Shown here piece by piece: positions 13,501 through 21,569 of a DNA stretch of 64,000 nucleotides. The stretch comes from Struthio camelus. Lineage: Eukaryota > Chordata > Aves > Struthioniformes > Struthionidae. Location: positions 76,241,987-76,305,986 of the forward strand of contig NC_090942.1 in the NCBI RefSeq assembly GCF_040807025.1. Direction: 5' to 3'. Both the position numbers and the translations under genes were made by a program. The notes below the pieces were generated by a model. That model was not told where the DNA came from. It worked only from the letters and a program-made list of their open reading frames with translations, and searched no databases. The first letter of the stretch is position 1, and the number at the start of each line of letters is the position of its first letter.

Positions 13501-16500
13501 ACCTTCTTCTTTCAGTCTTCTTTCTTCTTCTTCTTTCTGAATTCTCAGTCGTTCAGCTTTGCTAAGTTTGTTTTTGCCACTGGCCTTAACGTTGGAAATA
13601 AGTTAAAAGGAAACAAATGTCAACGTTACTTTAATGCATTTTGGGAGCTATTTATATTCTATAACTCTGAACTTCTAATCTCTTTCCCGAATTAAGAGTT
13701 TAGGCTCCCTACACACTCAACAAAGCCTTCAGAAAGGCAATACACATCATGGGCTCAATTATCTTCTCATTTTCATGATGCAATACATGTTATTAAAATG
13801 AACATTGTTCTATGCTAGATATTCCTCCACATGCCCACAACTTGGAAAGTATTAAATCTCTTTTTTTACCATAGAAATTTAGAAAGTGTCTGGCTTCAAT
13901 CCAGTGAATAAGGGGTAGATCTACTAGGCAAGTTGATGACCCCACTTCAAGTATTTCAGAAAATACCAGGAAATGCACTTTGAGACATATGCAAGTCCAG
14001 TATTTAGAAGCATCTGAATTCACAAGACAACTGACAAACAGGATTTCATGACAGTAAAGAAAACTAACTGTAACTCCGGACAGCTAACTGTTCAAGCTGG
14101 CACTAACCTCTTTTCAAAGTGCATGACTTACCCTAGATTAACTGTATTTTAATTTTGGGTTTCTCAGAAATCATCTTCCTAATCAAGTCTTTTGCATGAA
14201 GGGAAGCAGTCTGGGTATATACTTTTGTATAACAAAAGACAAGATAAGTAACATGCATAATTTATTATCATATAACAGACTAACCAAAACAGAACACTTA
14301 TTTTTATTCTGTAATTCATGGCTTTCCTAGTTTTCCCCACTGAAAATATACATAAAAATTTGGTAGTTGGAGCTGTGCATATGGGGCCAAATTATCTTCA
14401 ATAGACTTGAACAGCTTGGGATTTGGAGACATTTGCTGATGGTCCATTACTTTTTTACTCCGCAGCCAAAAGGAAGATTCCCAGGTGGTTTGGGGTGGTG
14501 GAGGGGGGGAAGGGAGGAGTTGTTTTTTATGTTGGCACAGTCCTGGAACATTTAATCAAATGTGTAGGATCAGCAGTGTCACCATACAGGATCACTTAAC
14601 ATAAATGCACACAGAAGAAAAATAGACATTTCATATTAATATGTTAACACAAATAGCCTAAGACTGTAATCCTCATTAAGTGTGTATTTACCAAGGACCA
14701 GATTATCTTTATTCAGTTTTACTCAATGTTTACACAATTAACACTCCCATTGTATTGCAGGTATAATATGCTTGCAGTTAACGTGGTTTGATTCCATCTG
14801 GGGTTGATGAAGTAACACCAGAAGAGATTTCTGTTCCTGATGGTAGACACTCCACAGAGACAGTCTGTATGCAACAGCACAATTAAAAAAAAATAGAAGA
14901 GACTACTGTCAGGGAAAAAGAGGAGAAAGATGGGCCAGGAAGTAGATCAAAACAAGCTCATAGAGCTTGTAAAAACAAGGAGGCTGCTTTTGTACTGAAT
15001 TGCAAAATGAATTTACCAGTATTGTTTATGAGTGGTAGATATAAAGCTATTTTTGTATACATGAGAAAATAAGCAATGATCTTCTGCATAGTCTCTAGCA
15101 TATCAAGAAAATAAAGAGTTATAAGTCTAAACTAAGGTTTAAAGCAAAGCTATGGATGACAAAAGACAAGATATCAAGGAAAATCAAGGAGTGACTTGCA
15201 TTGGGTAGTGTATCCATGCACTGACCGAATAACGGTGTTCTGCCACTGACATGCGCGGCGGAAATGAAATTAAATGCAATCATATGCATTCAAAACTTAT
15301 TCAAAGTATGCATTCATCCTATGCCTCATGAATGCATCATATGCATCCATACTTATTCAAAGCAGAGAAAATACAGAACGTAAATGGGCTCAGAGGCAAT
15401 GTGGAGCCCTTTCATTGTGAAAGGAGGAGACACTCATGTCATCTACTTGGGCACCTAACCTGTATTTTGTGTTTCAGAGAGCTGAAGTTAGGAGCCTAAT
15501 TCCCCACACGACCACTGGTGAGAGATAAGTGCTTACAAAGGGTTGAGTCAGGTAAGATAAATGCTTAAAGCAGTATGTGTCTCCTCCAAAGCGTCATCCA
15601 GCGAGTAGCTGGATGGTATCACCATGTAAATGAGAACTAAGGATCAAAGGTATGTGTTAGGAAACCTCTCCTCCTCTGTCAGAGAAATAGGTACAAAATG
15701 CTACCAAATCAGCATAGTAGCATAGCACTGTTTTTGCAAAGGTATAAATAAGGCAATAAAGAAAGAAGTCCGATACAGCTGAAAGGGAGAGGGAGAACAG
15801 AAGAGAACTTAAGTCCAAACGCTTGCAAATGAACAAGATGGTATTACAAAGTCTTCTCACTCGTCCTACTTGAGTATTACTCATAATTTGGTAAACAGTG
15901 TTATAAGCATTCCAATTTATAGGGAACTTCAAAATTATCAGAGAGAATCTTTGTCATTCATCAAACAAAAAGTGAGTTCTGAATACTGCTATTTCACATT
16001 CTGATTCTGACTAGTATATGTGCAGATATAAATAACAACTTAGAAAACTATTCAGTGTAAATAATCTTCCATGGTAACAAACAAATACATAAATTTAACT
16101 TTGAACAGAACGGTTATCATGAAGCATGAACAAAAATAATGGTGAAAATTTAGTGCCAACAAAAATTTGTATATCCACTAGGGTGAGCACAAATCTTTTC
16201 ACATTTGTTACCACAGCATTTATTTGTAAAATTCTCCTACAAGAATGTCAGTAAAAATCCACTTAATTTTGCCATTAAAGATTTGAGGGAAGGACCAGTT
16301 CCCTTTAGTTGAAAAAAACTAAATAAGTTTGGTTACTTTTCTTCCAGTGGAAACGAAAAATCAGTTTGTTTCAGTTACTTATAATCACTTTTTAGCCAAC
16401 TTCTTTTCAACTTCTTATGACTTCACATAGTACTGACAAATCTGAGATGTACAATTCTACAAGGAATACATTTAAATAATTTTTTAGGGGAGGGGAGTAG

Positions 16501-18334
16501 AGGGACAGGCTTTAACCATTATCTTTGGAATTAAGAACAACTCATCCACAGGCAGCATAACTAATGAAGTCTGTGGACTTATGTCCTTTTTCTCCCCCAC
16601 CCCACCATATTCTGCGGCCAGTCTGCTATTCAAGCCAGGACGCTGGCTCACTGCCCAGATCTCTGTTGCCAAACAAAACACACAGTGGCTGAGCTCTGCC
16701 ACCTTTTCATTAGTAATCCTGCACGAATACAACTCAGCCTCCTTGCAAAACACACATAAGCTTAATGCCTTGGTGACGTCTTTCTCTCCTTCAAATTTGA
16801 TTGACTAGGCAGTTCTGAAAAAAATACAGATTTGTTTTTTGGTTTTTTTAATATATAGCTTTTTTTAACTATAAAAACACATGTGCATGAAATAAGATGT
16901 CACAACATCTTTATAATAACAGTATGTCTTAAAAATATTGTTGTGTAGATGTTAAATCCAAAAGGCACGGCTACTTTCTGTAGTTCTAGCATGAAACACT
17001 GTGTAATTTTATCTACATAATTTCCAAAATAATAGAATTGTCTTGTCACGCTATCTAAATAAACATTACAAGGTACAAATTGTTGTTGCTGAACTAGAAC
17101 GTATATCTACCTACCTACCTTTTTTTTCTTTTTTGGACCCTAAAAATTCAGGAAAAAAAAAAAAGAAAGAGAGCATCAGAGAGCAGGATAAAGATTATAA
17201 AGAAATAATTATAATAAGACAACAGTTCTGTAAAGTTAGGTAAGATTAATTACTGAAAAATGATAATGGCAGTAACTTCAACATTAAAAAATGTGTTTTC
17301 CATGTTTTCTGAATGGTTGATATGATGTGCTCATGTTAAAACATTAAATTATATCAGGCAATGACTTCAGTAACAAAGAAACACCACTCTTTTGTTATTC
17401 ATGGGGAAACTCTGCACATGAAGTATAAAAAGGAATTACAGGGCTCCTCAGAACGATTACAACAAATAAGAGTAGATTCCAGAAAGCCAAATATCTAACA
17501 CTTGCTCCCTTGTTTGGTTTAACACACAATTACTTTTTCTGTGCAATGTCTGAATACTGCCATGTGAATTTATACCTTTTCCGTGTAATTATCCACATTA
17601 GAGTATTCTATGTGGGATGGAAAGGAGAACAGGAAGAAAGAGAAGATGGGCTTTCCTGGGGAATAAATAAATGCTTGCTGCGATAAAATGATTCTCACAA
17701 GGGGCGATGTTTTAGTAAAATCCAAGCTGAATTTCATGTTTAAGAGTCACAGTGACAAACCGTATCATAAACAACTAGATCAGGGGATTGTAGAAAAGGT
17801 AATCTGCCTTTTAGAGCTAGTTAATCGCTTAAAGCATTAGTTTATGTCCTCTTGCCCGTACACTGGTGTTTCAGCAGCATACTTTAGTCTGCATGTTATC
17901 CATTTGGCTACCTAATCAGACGTGACTATGACCTCCGCTCTCGCCTTTCCTATTAAGGGCTCAAAACCCTGAGGCTACACGTGCACCAGTCAACTAAGCA
18001 GGACCGAGGCGCGACGCCGGTCTCTCGGCAGCCCCCGTGTCATCGAGGGCACGGTTTCAGGTGCTGCCATCCCGCAGGGGAGGGGCAGGAGCCGTGGCCA
18101 GGAGGCCGCGCTCAGCAGGGCCGCCCGTTGGGGCCTCCGGCGCCAGCCCCGCCGCACAGGCACGCGGCGCGGGCGGCTGTTAACGGCCACGCGGGTACCG
18201 ACCCCCTTCCCCCAACAATACCGTTAACGCTCACGCGCGTGTCGATACCCCCCTCCCCAACAACCCCTGGAAACCAGGGGCCCGGGGCCAGCCGGCCCCC
18301 ACCGCCGCCCTGCGGCCCGTCCCGCTCTCACCAT
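1404..18334 (-). CDS. DNAI7: DNAI7 (CASC1/LAS1), dynein axonemal intermediate chain 7, 5' half of gene
   Basis: Gene-level span of the ten coding exons in the window, listed separately below; the remaining exons lie beyond the left edge. Joined in phase they give residues 1-358, against about 716 aa for the human protein as I remember it. The order is a lysine-rich start (GPKKKKK), a charged Glu/Arg coiled coil (about residues 20-85), a WEHYIGCDGSPDP block (101-113), a helical LIEKLQFLLL stretch (147-156), a CIWANLKKN block (220-228), a FHTHYDHVSP block (259-268) and an acidic Glu/Pro-rich linker. These match the CASC1 N-terminal family. Family knowledge: it is the homologue of Chlamydomonas IC97 and is linked to axonemal inner-arm dynein and ciliary motility. 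It is head-to-head with ETFRF1, as in mammals. All introns are GT-AG. Confidence 0.95.
1510..2970 (-). other. DNAI7: DNAI7 intron 9
   Basis: No coding signal. It carries the CTCF-like site at 2795-2808. Confidence 0.8.
2795..2808 (-). promoter_or_regulatory. CTCF-like core motif
   Basis: The minus strand reads CCACTAGAGGGCTT, matching 12 of 14 positions of CCASYAGRKGGCRS, including the whole central AGAGGGC. It lies in DNAI7 intron 9. Confidence 0.4.
2971..3250 (-). CDS. DNAI7: DNAI7 exon 9 (residues 230-323)
   Basis: 280 nt between the acceptor TTATTTACAG and the donor GTAGGA. The reading begins FKNHVFYDVRHGFDLPKSL, followed by the family block IRIFHTHYDHVSP at 256-268. It then becomes an acidic, Pro-rich, probably disordered linker, including VEEPEEEEQKPKEE. 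The linker region differs much between species in this family. Confidence 0.93.
3251..4791 (-). other. DNAI7: DNAI7 intron 8
   Basis: AT-rich, with a CT microsatellite at 4562-4581. No other structure recognised. Confidence 0.8.
4562..4581. repeat. CT microsatellite, DNAI7 intron 8
   Basis: About ten CT units after a run of T. Simple repeat. Confidence 0.9.
4792..4895 (-). CDS. DNAI7: DNAI7 exon 8 (residues 196-230)
   Basis: 104 nt after the acceptor TTTTTGTAG. It encodes TDNMSEDSNSGNVQAVIKDK and then NVTLCIWANLKKNV. Two donors are visible: GTAAGG directly after AAGAAGAAT, and GTACAG six bases later. Only the GTACAG donor (exon end 4792) keeps the next exon open, giving the junction KKNVRFKN, so it was chosen. 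Confidence 0.92.
4896..6059 (-). other. DNAI7: DNAI7 intron 7
   Basis: Contains a 22-bp tandem duplication at 5191-5234. The plus-strand 152-codon ORF at 5030-5488 lies entirely within this intron and has no recognisable protein character. Confidence 0.8.
5191..5234. repeat. 22-bp tandem duplication, DNAI7 intron 7
   Basis: TTTGCTTTCAAGAATATTTC occurs twice in direct succession with a 22-bp period; only the last base of the unit differs. This is a recent local duplication with no visible role. Confidence 0.9.
6060..6206 (-). CDS. DNAI7: DNAI7 exon 7 (residues 147-195)
   Basis: 147 nt, 49 codons, between the acceptor TTTTCTAG and the donor GTAAGA. It begins LIEKLQFLLLDTPANEIT, passes through VQYQETILDLQNLLHQKY and ends ATEHLLK. 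The block is helical and conserved in CASC1 proteins. Confidence 0.95.
6207..8018 (-). other. DNAI7: DNAI7 intron 6
   Basis: AT-rich intronic sequence. Nothing recognised on either strand. Confidence 0.8.
8019..8156 (-). CDS. DNAI7: DNAI7 exon 6 (residues 101-146)
   Basis: 138 nt, 46 codons, between the acceptor TTCTGTAG and the donor GTAAGT. It begins WEHYIGCDGSPDPTVLQE and continues with INTFMSLWRED. This is the most diagnostic N-terminal block of the CASC1 family; the human counterpart reads WEQYIACDGSPDP as I recall. Confidence 0.95.
8157..11144 (-). other. DNAI7: DNAI7 intron 5
   Basis: Holds the CR1 fragment at about 9735-10300 and, just before it, a weak CTCF-like sequence near 9699-9712. 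The rest is unremarkable. Confidence 0.8.
9735..10300 (+). mobile_element. CR1-type LINE, 3' fragment
   Basis: Contains the well-known CR1 stretch CTGGAGTACTGTGTCCAG at about 9800, then GAGTCCAGAGGAAGGCCA, GGCAATGGTCACAAGCTG and GGTTACCCAGAGG, and ends near ATCCTATGAT, like the CR1 3' terminal repeat. It is 5'-truncated and heavily diverged, with stops and small indels, so it is an old insertion. It lies in DNAI7 intron 5, antisense to the gene. Its boundaries are approximate. Confidence 0.9.
11145..11246 (-). CDS. DNAI7: DNAI7 exon 5 (residues 67-100)
   Basis: Exactly 34 codons between the acceptor TTTTTGATAG and the donor GTAAAC. The translation begins DQERRESELAELHSLEEKF and ends TDYRAYAK. 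It completes the charged helical region and leads into the WEHYI block of the next exon. Confidence 0.92.
11247..12286 (-). other. DNAI7: DNAI7 intron 4
   Basis: AT-rich, with short CA/TA-alternating sequence near 11810-11850. No gene seen. Confidence 0.8.
12287..12378 (-). CDS. DNAI7: DNAI7 exon 4 (residues 36-66, charged helix)
   Basis: 92 nt between the acceptor ATCTTCAG and the donor GTTAGT. The translation begins EEARLQAQQEAAARLEKERL and continues with Glu, Arg and Gln heptad-like repeats, consistent with a long single helix or coiled coil. Phase continues from exon 3 (1+2) and ends at phase 0. Confidence 0.9.
12379..13502 (-). other. DNAI7: DNAI7 intron 3
   Basis: No coding or structural signal recognised. 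Confidence 0.8.
13503..13584 (-). CDS. DNAI7: DNAI7 exon 3 (residues 9-36, coiled coil start)
   Basis: The acceptor ...CGTTAAG is followed by 82 nt ending at GAAGAAG before the donor GTACTG. It encodes ASGKNKLSKAERLRIQ and then an Arg/Glu-rich helix. This corresponds to the human segment KMTKAEQLRLQKEEEERRL as I recall it. The exon leaves one base (G) of codon 36 to be completed in the next exon. The acceptor has a weak pyrimidine tract, so a nearby alternative boundary is possible. Confidence 0.9.
13585..17118 (-). other. DNAI7: DNAI7 intron 2
   Basis: Contains the ATGCAT-rich repeat at 15281-15362. No gene recognised; the short ORFs lack family features. Confidence 0.75.
15281..15362. repeat. 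ATGCAT-rich repeat, DNAI7 intron 2
   Basis: CATATGCATTC...ACTTATTCAAAG at 15281-15306 recurs, slightly altered, at 15338-15362. Extra ATGCAT or TGCATT motifs lie between the copies. The period is about 57 bp. Confidence 0.7.
17119..17139 (-). CDS. DNAI7: DNAI7 exon 2: 21-nt microexon (residues 2-8)
   Basis: A minus-strand segment bounded by the acceptor TTTTTAG and the donor GTAGGTAG. It encodes seven residues, GPKKKKK, in phase 0 on both sides. It resembles the lysine-rich start of human CASC1 (MSSKKKK, recalled). The size makes it easy for gene finders to miss. The alternative is that exon 1 splices elsewhere, but phase, position and composition all fit. Confidence 0.75.
17140..18331 (-). 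other. DNAI7: DNAI7 intron 1
   Basis: The part nearest the start codon lies in the CpG island and includes the 44-bp duplication at 18179-18264. The rest is ordinary AT-rich intron. Confidence 0.7.
18179..18264. repeat. 44-bp imperfect tandem duplication in DNAI7 intron 1
   Basis: GTTAAC-starting units at 18179 and 18223, each followed by a CACGCG stretch, a GTACCGA or GTCGATA, a C-run and CCCAACAA. It sits at the edge of the CpG island, within DNAI7 intron 1. TAACGG at 18181 and CCGTTA at 18221 resemble MYB sites. Confidence 0.75.
18332..18334 (-). CDS. DNAI7: DNAI7 coding exon 1: start codon only
   Basis: On the minus strand the context GGCGCCATG is followed directly by the donor GTGAGAG, so the ATG is the last codon of the exon and the rest of the exon is 5' UTR. 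The start was chosen because the Kozak context is good, it lies in the CpG island, and phase 0 continues into the 21-nt exon at 17119-17139. The transcription start site is not visible; it must lie above 18334, probably within the next 100-150 bases. Confidence 0.75.
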
Positions 18335-18345
18335 GGCGCCGCCGC

Positions 18346-18359
18346 GTTGCCCGGGCGAC
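18346..18359. promoter_or_regulatory. RFX X-box-like motif
   Basis: GTTGCC, a 2-bp spacer and GGCGAC. The RFX consensus is two half-sites, GTNRCC and RGYAAC, separated by 0-3 bases; the second half here has one mismatch (G for A). It lies 12 bases upstream of the DNAI7 ATG, inside or next to the 5' UTR. Confidence 0.55.
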
Positions 18360-18449
18360 CAGCCCCCCCCCAACACACCCACCCACCCACCACGTGCTGG
18401 CGGCCGCCAATCACCTGCCACCGCCCTCCTCCCCGCCCGCCCCCTGGCC

Positions 18450-18556
18450 GGCCGCTGACCTTCCGGGCGGGGCCACGAGGGGCAGGGCCTTGCCGCCTGT
18501 TACGGCTTTGCCGTAAAGCGCGCTGGCAGGGAGGTTTACGGCACGTCGCGGAGCTG
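18450..18556 (+). other. ETFRF1: Inferred non-coding exon 1 of ETFRF1
   Basis: The segment ends in GAGCTG followed by a good donor, GTGAGG, at 18557. It lies in the CpG island on the correct side of the DNAI7 start. The 5' boundary is a guess. Splicing to the acceptor TTCTTTAG at 19434 would give a short 5' UTR ahead of the ATG at 19476. Confidence 0.45.
18500..18542. repeat. TTACGGC inverted repeat plus third copy
   Basis: TTACGGC (18500-18506), a TTT loop and GCCGTAA (18510-18516) form a perfect 7-bp inverted repeat. TTACGGC recurs at 18536-18542. All are in the inferred first exon of ETFRF1, so an RNA hairpin or a repeated protein site is possible. Confidence 0.7.
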
Positions 18557-18619
18557 GTGAGGTAGTGACCTTGGCACCGCCGGGCCGCGCCGGGCTGGGG
18601 GTCGGGCTCGCTCCCGTTG

Positions 18620-18635
18620 CCCCCCCCCCCCCCCC
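18620..18635. repeat. 16-bp poly-C run in ETFRF1 intron 1
   Basis: Sixteen consecutive C on the plus strand, followed by more C-rich sequence, just downstream of the inferred ETFRF1 exon 1 donor. Confidence 0.9.
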
Positions 18636-19005
18636 GCCCCCGGTACCGCCCCACGGGACCCCAGGTGCGCCCCGCGCGGGTGAGGGTCGTGGAAACGGCA
18701 GCAGGCTGCCCAAAGAGCCACGGACAAATAGACGTTACGAGGCCGCGGCCTTCCCGCCGCTGCCAGGCCGCGGGCAGGCGCGGGTCGGCGCCGAGAGCGC
18801 TCGCGGAGCCCCTAGCAGAGGGGCTGCTTGCAAAAACTGGGGTCGATTCCCGTTGCTTTTATTCATGAAAATTAAAAAAAAATCATTTAATGCTTAATGC
18901 ATTTGTTTACCGCTACTAAGAATATTTCACACGCGTTTTGCCCTTACACGATTTCCAAAAACAAAATTTATGAACGCATCAGCTGCAAGAACTCATAGTT
19001 TAGGA

Positions 19006-19066
19006 GTGTGTGTGTGTGTGTATACATATATATGTGTATATATATGTGTATATAGATATATATAAA
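19006..19066. repeat. TG/TA microsatellite, ETFRF1 intron 1
   Basis: A (TG)n run passes into alternating TATA and TGTA dinucleotides over about 60 bp. This is a compound microsatellite, likely to vary in length between individuals. Confidence 0.95.
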
Positions 19067-19475
19067 TCATAATTCTTCAGCACAGACCAAAGGTAAATAA
19101 GATGTCAGGCCAGTAGACAACTAAACTGCAAATAAGTTAGAAAGCTGCAGGTGAACAACGCAAAGGTAAACGAGTGTCACAGTAGTTGAAAGTTTGTGCA
19201 GGTTTCTTTGTGTTGGAGATGAGGGCAAAGGGAAGGGGAGAAGAGAAACTAAATGGAAGCAAAAATTAAAAGAAGCTAAAGGAGAAGACACAAGGTGGAA
19301 CAAAAAATAACAGAAGTTGGAGCCAGCAGTAACAAGATAAAGAAGTCTGGCTAGAAACTGTAATTGCTATAGAATATTAGACTGAGATTTAATAACTCCT
19401 ATAGAAGACTAATGTTAAATTGATTATTCTTTAGGTAAAAATCACACAAGAATAAGAGTTCAGTGAAATGTAAGA

Positions 19476-19520
19476 ATGGCCAATTCTTTAAGAGGTGAAG
19501 TGTTGAATCTTTACAAAAAT
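19476..19520 (+). CDS. ETFRF1: ETFRF1 coding exon 1 (residues 1-15)
   Basis: The ATG has a strong Kozak context (A at -3, G at +4). The exon ends at AAAAAT before a consensus donor, GTAAGT. The 5' end of the exon is probably 19435, after the pyrimidine-rich acceptor TTATTCTTTAG. Confidence 0.93.
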
Positions 19521-19838
19521 GTAAGTGTCTTAACTGCCACTAGCACTTTCCGTAACTAGATAAGAGCCTTTTGCTATGAACTCAATCTAAAAAAAAAAAT
19601 TCTTTTTTTTTTTCCCCCCAAGCTGCTGTACCTTGGAAGGGAATATCCCAAAGGAGCAGACTACTTTAGAAGCCGTTTGAAAGCAGCTTTCCTAAAAAAT
19701 AAAGATGTGAAAGATCCTGAAAAAATTAAGCAACTAATTGCACGAGGAGAATTTGTTATAAAAGAGTTGGAGGCTTTGTACTATCTCAGAAAATACAGAG
19801 CTATGAAACAGCGCTACTACGAGGATGACAATAAATAA
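19476..19838 (+). CDS. ETFRF1: ETFRF1 (LYRM5), LYR-motif regulator of electron-transfer flavoprotein
   Basis: Two coding exons, 19476-19520 and 19623-19838, joined in phase 0 to give 86 aa; the human protein is 88-90 aa. The N-terminus reads [15 protein letters not shown] and continues [15 protein letters not shown]. The C-terminal part contains the typical [18 protein letters not shown]. This is the Complex1_LYR fold of three helices; the LYR tripeptide is LYK here, as in mammals. Family knowledge: a mitochondrial matrix protein that binds ETF and displaces its FAD, lowering fatty-acid and amino-acid electron transfer. The human frame begins one codon pair earlier (MKMANS, recalled); here that position is an out-of-frame ATG-TAA, so the start is the ATG at 19476. 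Confidence 0.96.
19623..19838 (+). CDS. ETFRF1: ETFRF1 coding exon 2 (residues 16-86 and stop)
   Basis: The acceptor is a long T/C tract ending CCCCCCAAG. The exon reads [19 protein letters not shown] through to the end EDDNK and TAA at 19836-19838. The intron before it is only 102 bp. Confidence 0.95.
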   Translation: MLYLGREYPKGADYFRSRLKAAFLKNKDVKDPEKIKQLIARGEFVIKELEALYYLRKYRAMKQRYYEDDNK

Positions 19839-19940
19839 CTATGGTGTTATCGACTGCATGTGATGATACAAATGGGTGAAGGTAAACCAATAAAAGAGCT
19901 GCAACTTCAAAGGCAATGAAAAATAAATGCTTCCAACCCA
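19839..19940 (+). other. ETFRF1: ETFRF1 proximal 3' UTR with AATAAA signals
   Basis: Two AATAAA hexamers follow the stop, at 19889-19894 and 19922-19927. A longer 3' UTR using signals further downstream cannot be excluded; the real cleavage site is not visible. Confidence 0.5.
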
Positions 19941-21569
19941 TCTAAAGTACTTAAAATTTACAAATTAGGCCTTTATCAACCCTTAAGTGATTGCTTGAAG
20001 GATTTCGGAGTTGAGTTTTGTGTTATATGGATTATAGATTTTTCTCAACTATTCTTGTCCCCTTTGAACTGTGACTTGGTAAATGAAAATATTTTTTTAC
20101 AGGAAGTAGTGGTAATATGATTCTATTCTGTTTCACTTCAGTGTAGATGCTGAACAGGAAATTATATGTACCTGAAGAGCTGTATGTTTTAATGATGATT
20201 CGAGTTGCTACACTTCTCTTACTTAGAAGATTAATCTAGTTTTGAAAGTCTTCCACGTTTAATGTTCCTTTTCTACAAGTGAGCACTTTCTCAAAAGTAA
20301 AGTAAGTTCTTAAAGATTTTGACTACAACTGCTTAATATGAGTCACCTTGGCAGGCTGGCCGAGGCACTGTCTTACGGTATTAAAAGGACCCTGCAGGAT
20401 CAGGAAGATGATGAATTAAAGCAGTAACGTCTTGCAGACTTAGACCCTAAAGGCAATTCCTGCTACTCCTGATTTCCGATGTCACATAACTACTGCAGCA
20501 GAAATATAAAACATGATCCTCTCCCCTGGGCAAGGAGAACTTTGACTGTGGCCGTTAGCTCCACGGCTAACTCTTTGACAGCTGTGGCTCCACTAGCACA
20601 AACTTGTGCTGTATCCAATATTCTGTACATACTATTTTTTTTCTCTCTCCCCATAGAACTAAGTGACAGTGGAGGTAGAACAGAAATAACCTTTGAAATA
20701 TCGGTAAGCAATCAACCCAGTAGAACTGCTGGCAATAGCAAAAATTCCAGAATAATATCCAAAAAAAATTAAGGCAAATTAGATAGTAAGCTACCTTGAG
20801 ATGAAATATGTGCTTTAGTTTCTAGTACCACACTGATCTGAAACAGTCCTTCCACATCAAGTGAGCTTATTAACTCCTCTCCACTATGCTACAGTTTAAC
20901 CCTGTTCTGAATGAATGTATACTTCTGTACGCACAACTTAACTCACCCTTCTCAGTAACTGAGAAAGGATTATCCTGAGGGAAACAGATTGAAAAGAAAA
21001 AAGCCAAAGTGTAACAATAGAGAAGTACCAATTTCATACATGTTTCTGTGAGGACACAGTGAGTACTAAAGAGCATCTTGTATTTTCTGTAAGCTTATGG
21101 AAGGCACCTGAGCAAAGAAAACTAATGCACAGCTCGGGAATGAATGCAAAATAGGTTTTCAGACTATTTTAACGTGTAGACAAGTTCAAATCAAGTCTTC
21201 TGTTAGACTAATGAAAACAAGGTTGCTGGGGCATGAATAGGAGCTGTTAGTCCCTTACTTCAGGAAAGGCTGTGGTAGCAGCAAGCACCTGTGAATGTGA
21301 GGTGCAACCTTGCCTGAAGCCAGGCTCTGCTCATAGCAGAGTGCAGAATGCAGATAGCACAGACTAGAAGTGGAGAATTACAAAGCATTTTGTCAAAATG
21401 CTGCAACCCCTCTAAGAGGAAGGCAAGACCAGTGGGCAAAGACAACAGCTGGCAATAAGAAGTGCAAGAAATAAACTGAGAACAATTGCCAAACACATGC
21501 AATTCATGGAATATTCCATTCCAGAGATGAGCACTGAGCTTCTTGGAGAGAAAAGCAAACAGGAACAGA
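19941..21569. other. Region between the convergent ETFRF1 and KRAS 3' ends
   Basis: About 1.6 kb with no recognised gene. Part may belong to a longer ETFRF1 3' UTR. The 97-codon plus-strand ORF at 20479-20772 has no family features. Confidence 0.6.

Larger units (their letters stand above)
18000..18850. promoter_or_regulatory. CpG-island bidirectional promoter, DNAI7 / ETFRF1
   Basis: A GC- and CpG-rich block in an otherwise AT-rich region, between the DNAI7 ATG (18334, minus) and the inferred ETFRF1 first exon (ending 18556, plus). Visible sites are an X-box-like GTTGCC-CG-GGCGAC at 18346-18359, an E-box CACGTG at 18391-18396, CCAAT near 18408, and an ETS-like CTTCCGGG near 18459. The RFX-type site suits a cilia gene and the ETS-type site suits a nuclear gene for a mitochondrial protein; both links are inference. 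There is no obvious TATA box. Confidence 0.8.
18557..19434 (+). other. ETFRF1: ETFRF1 intron 1
   Basis: Bounded by the inferred donor GTGAGG and the acceptor TTCTTTAG. It holds the poly-C run, the end of the CpG island and the TG/TA microsatellite. Confidence 0.55.

Noticed and set aside
17981-18897. Overlapping ORFs of 60-194 codons at the DNAI7/ETFRF1 island
   Set aside because: Same composition effect; the Pro/Arg-rich translations have no family features, and they overlap the real start and splice sites of DNAI7.
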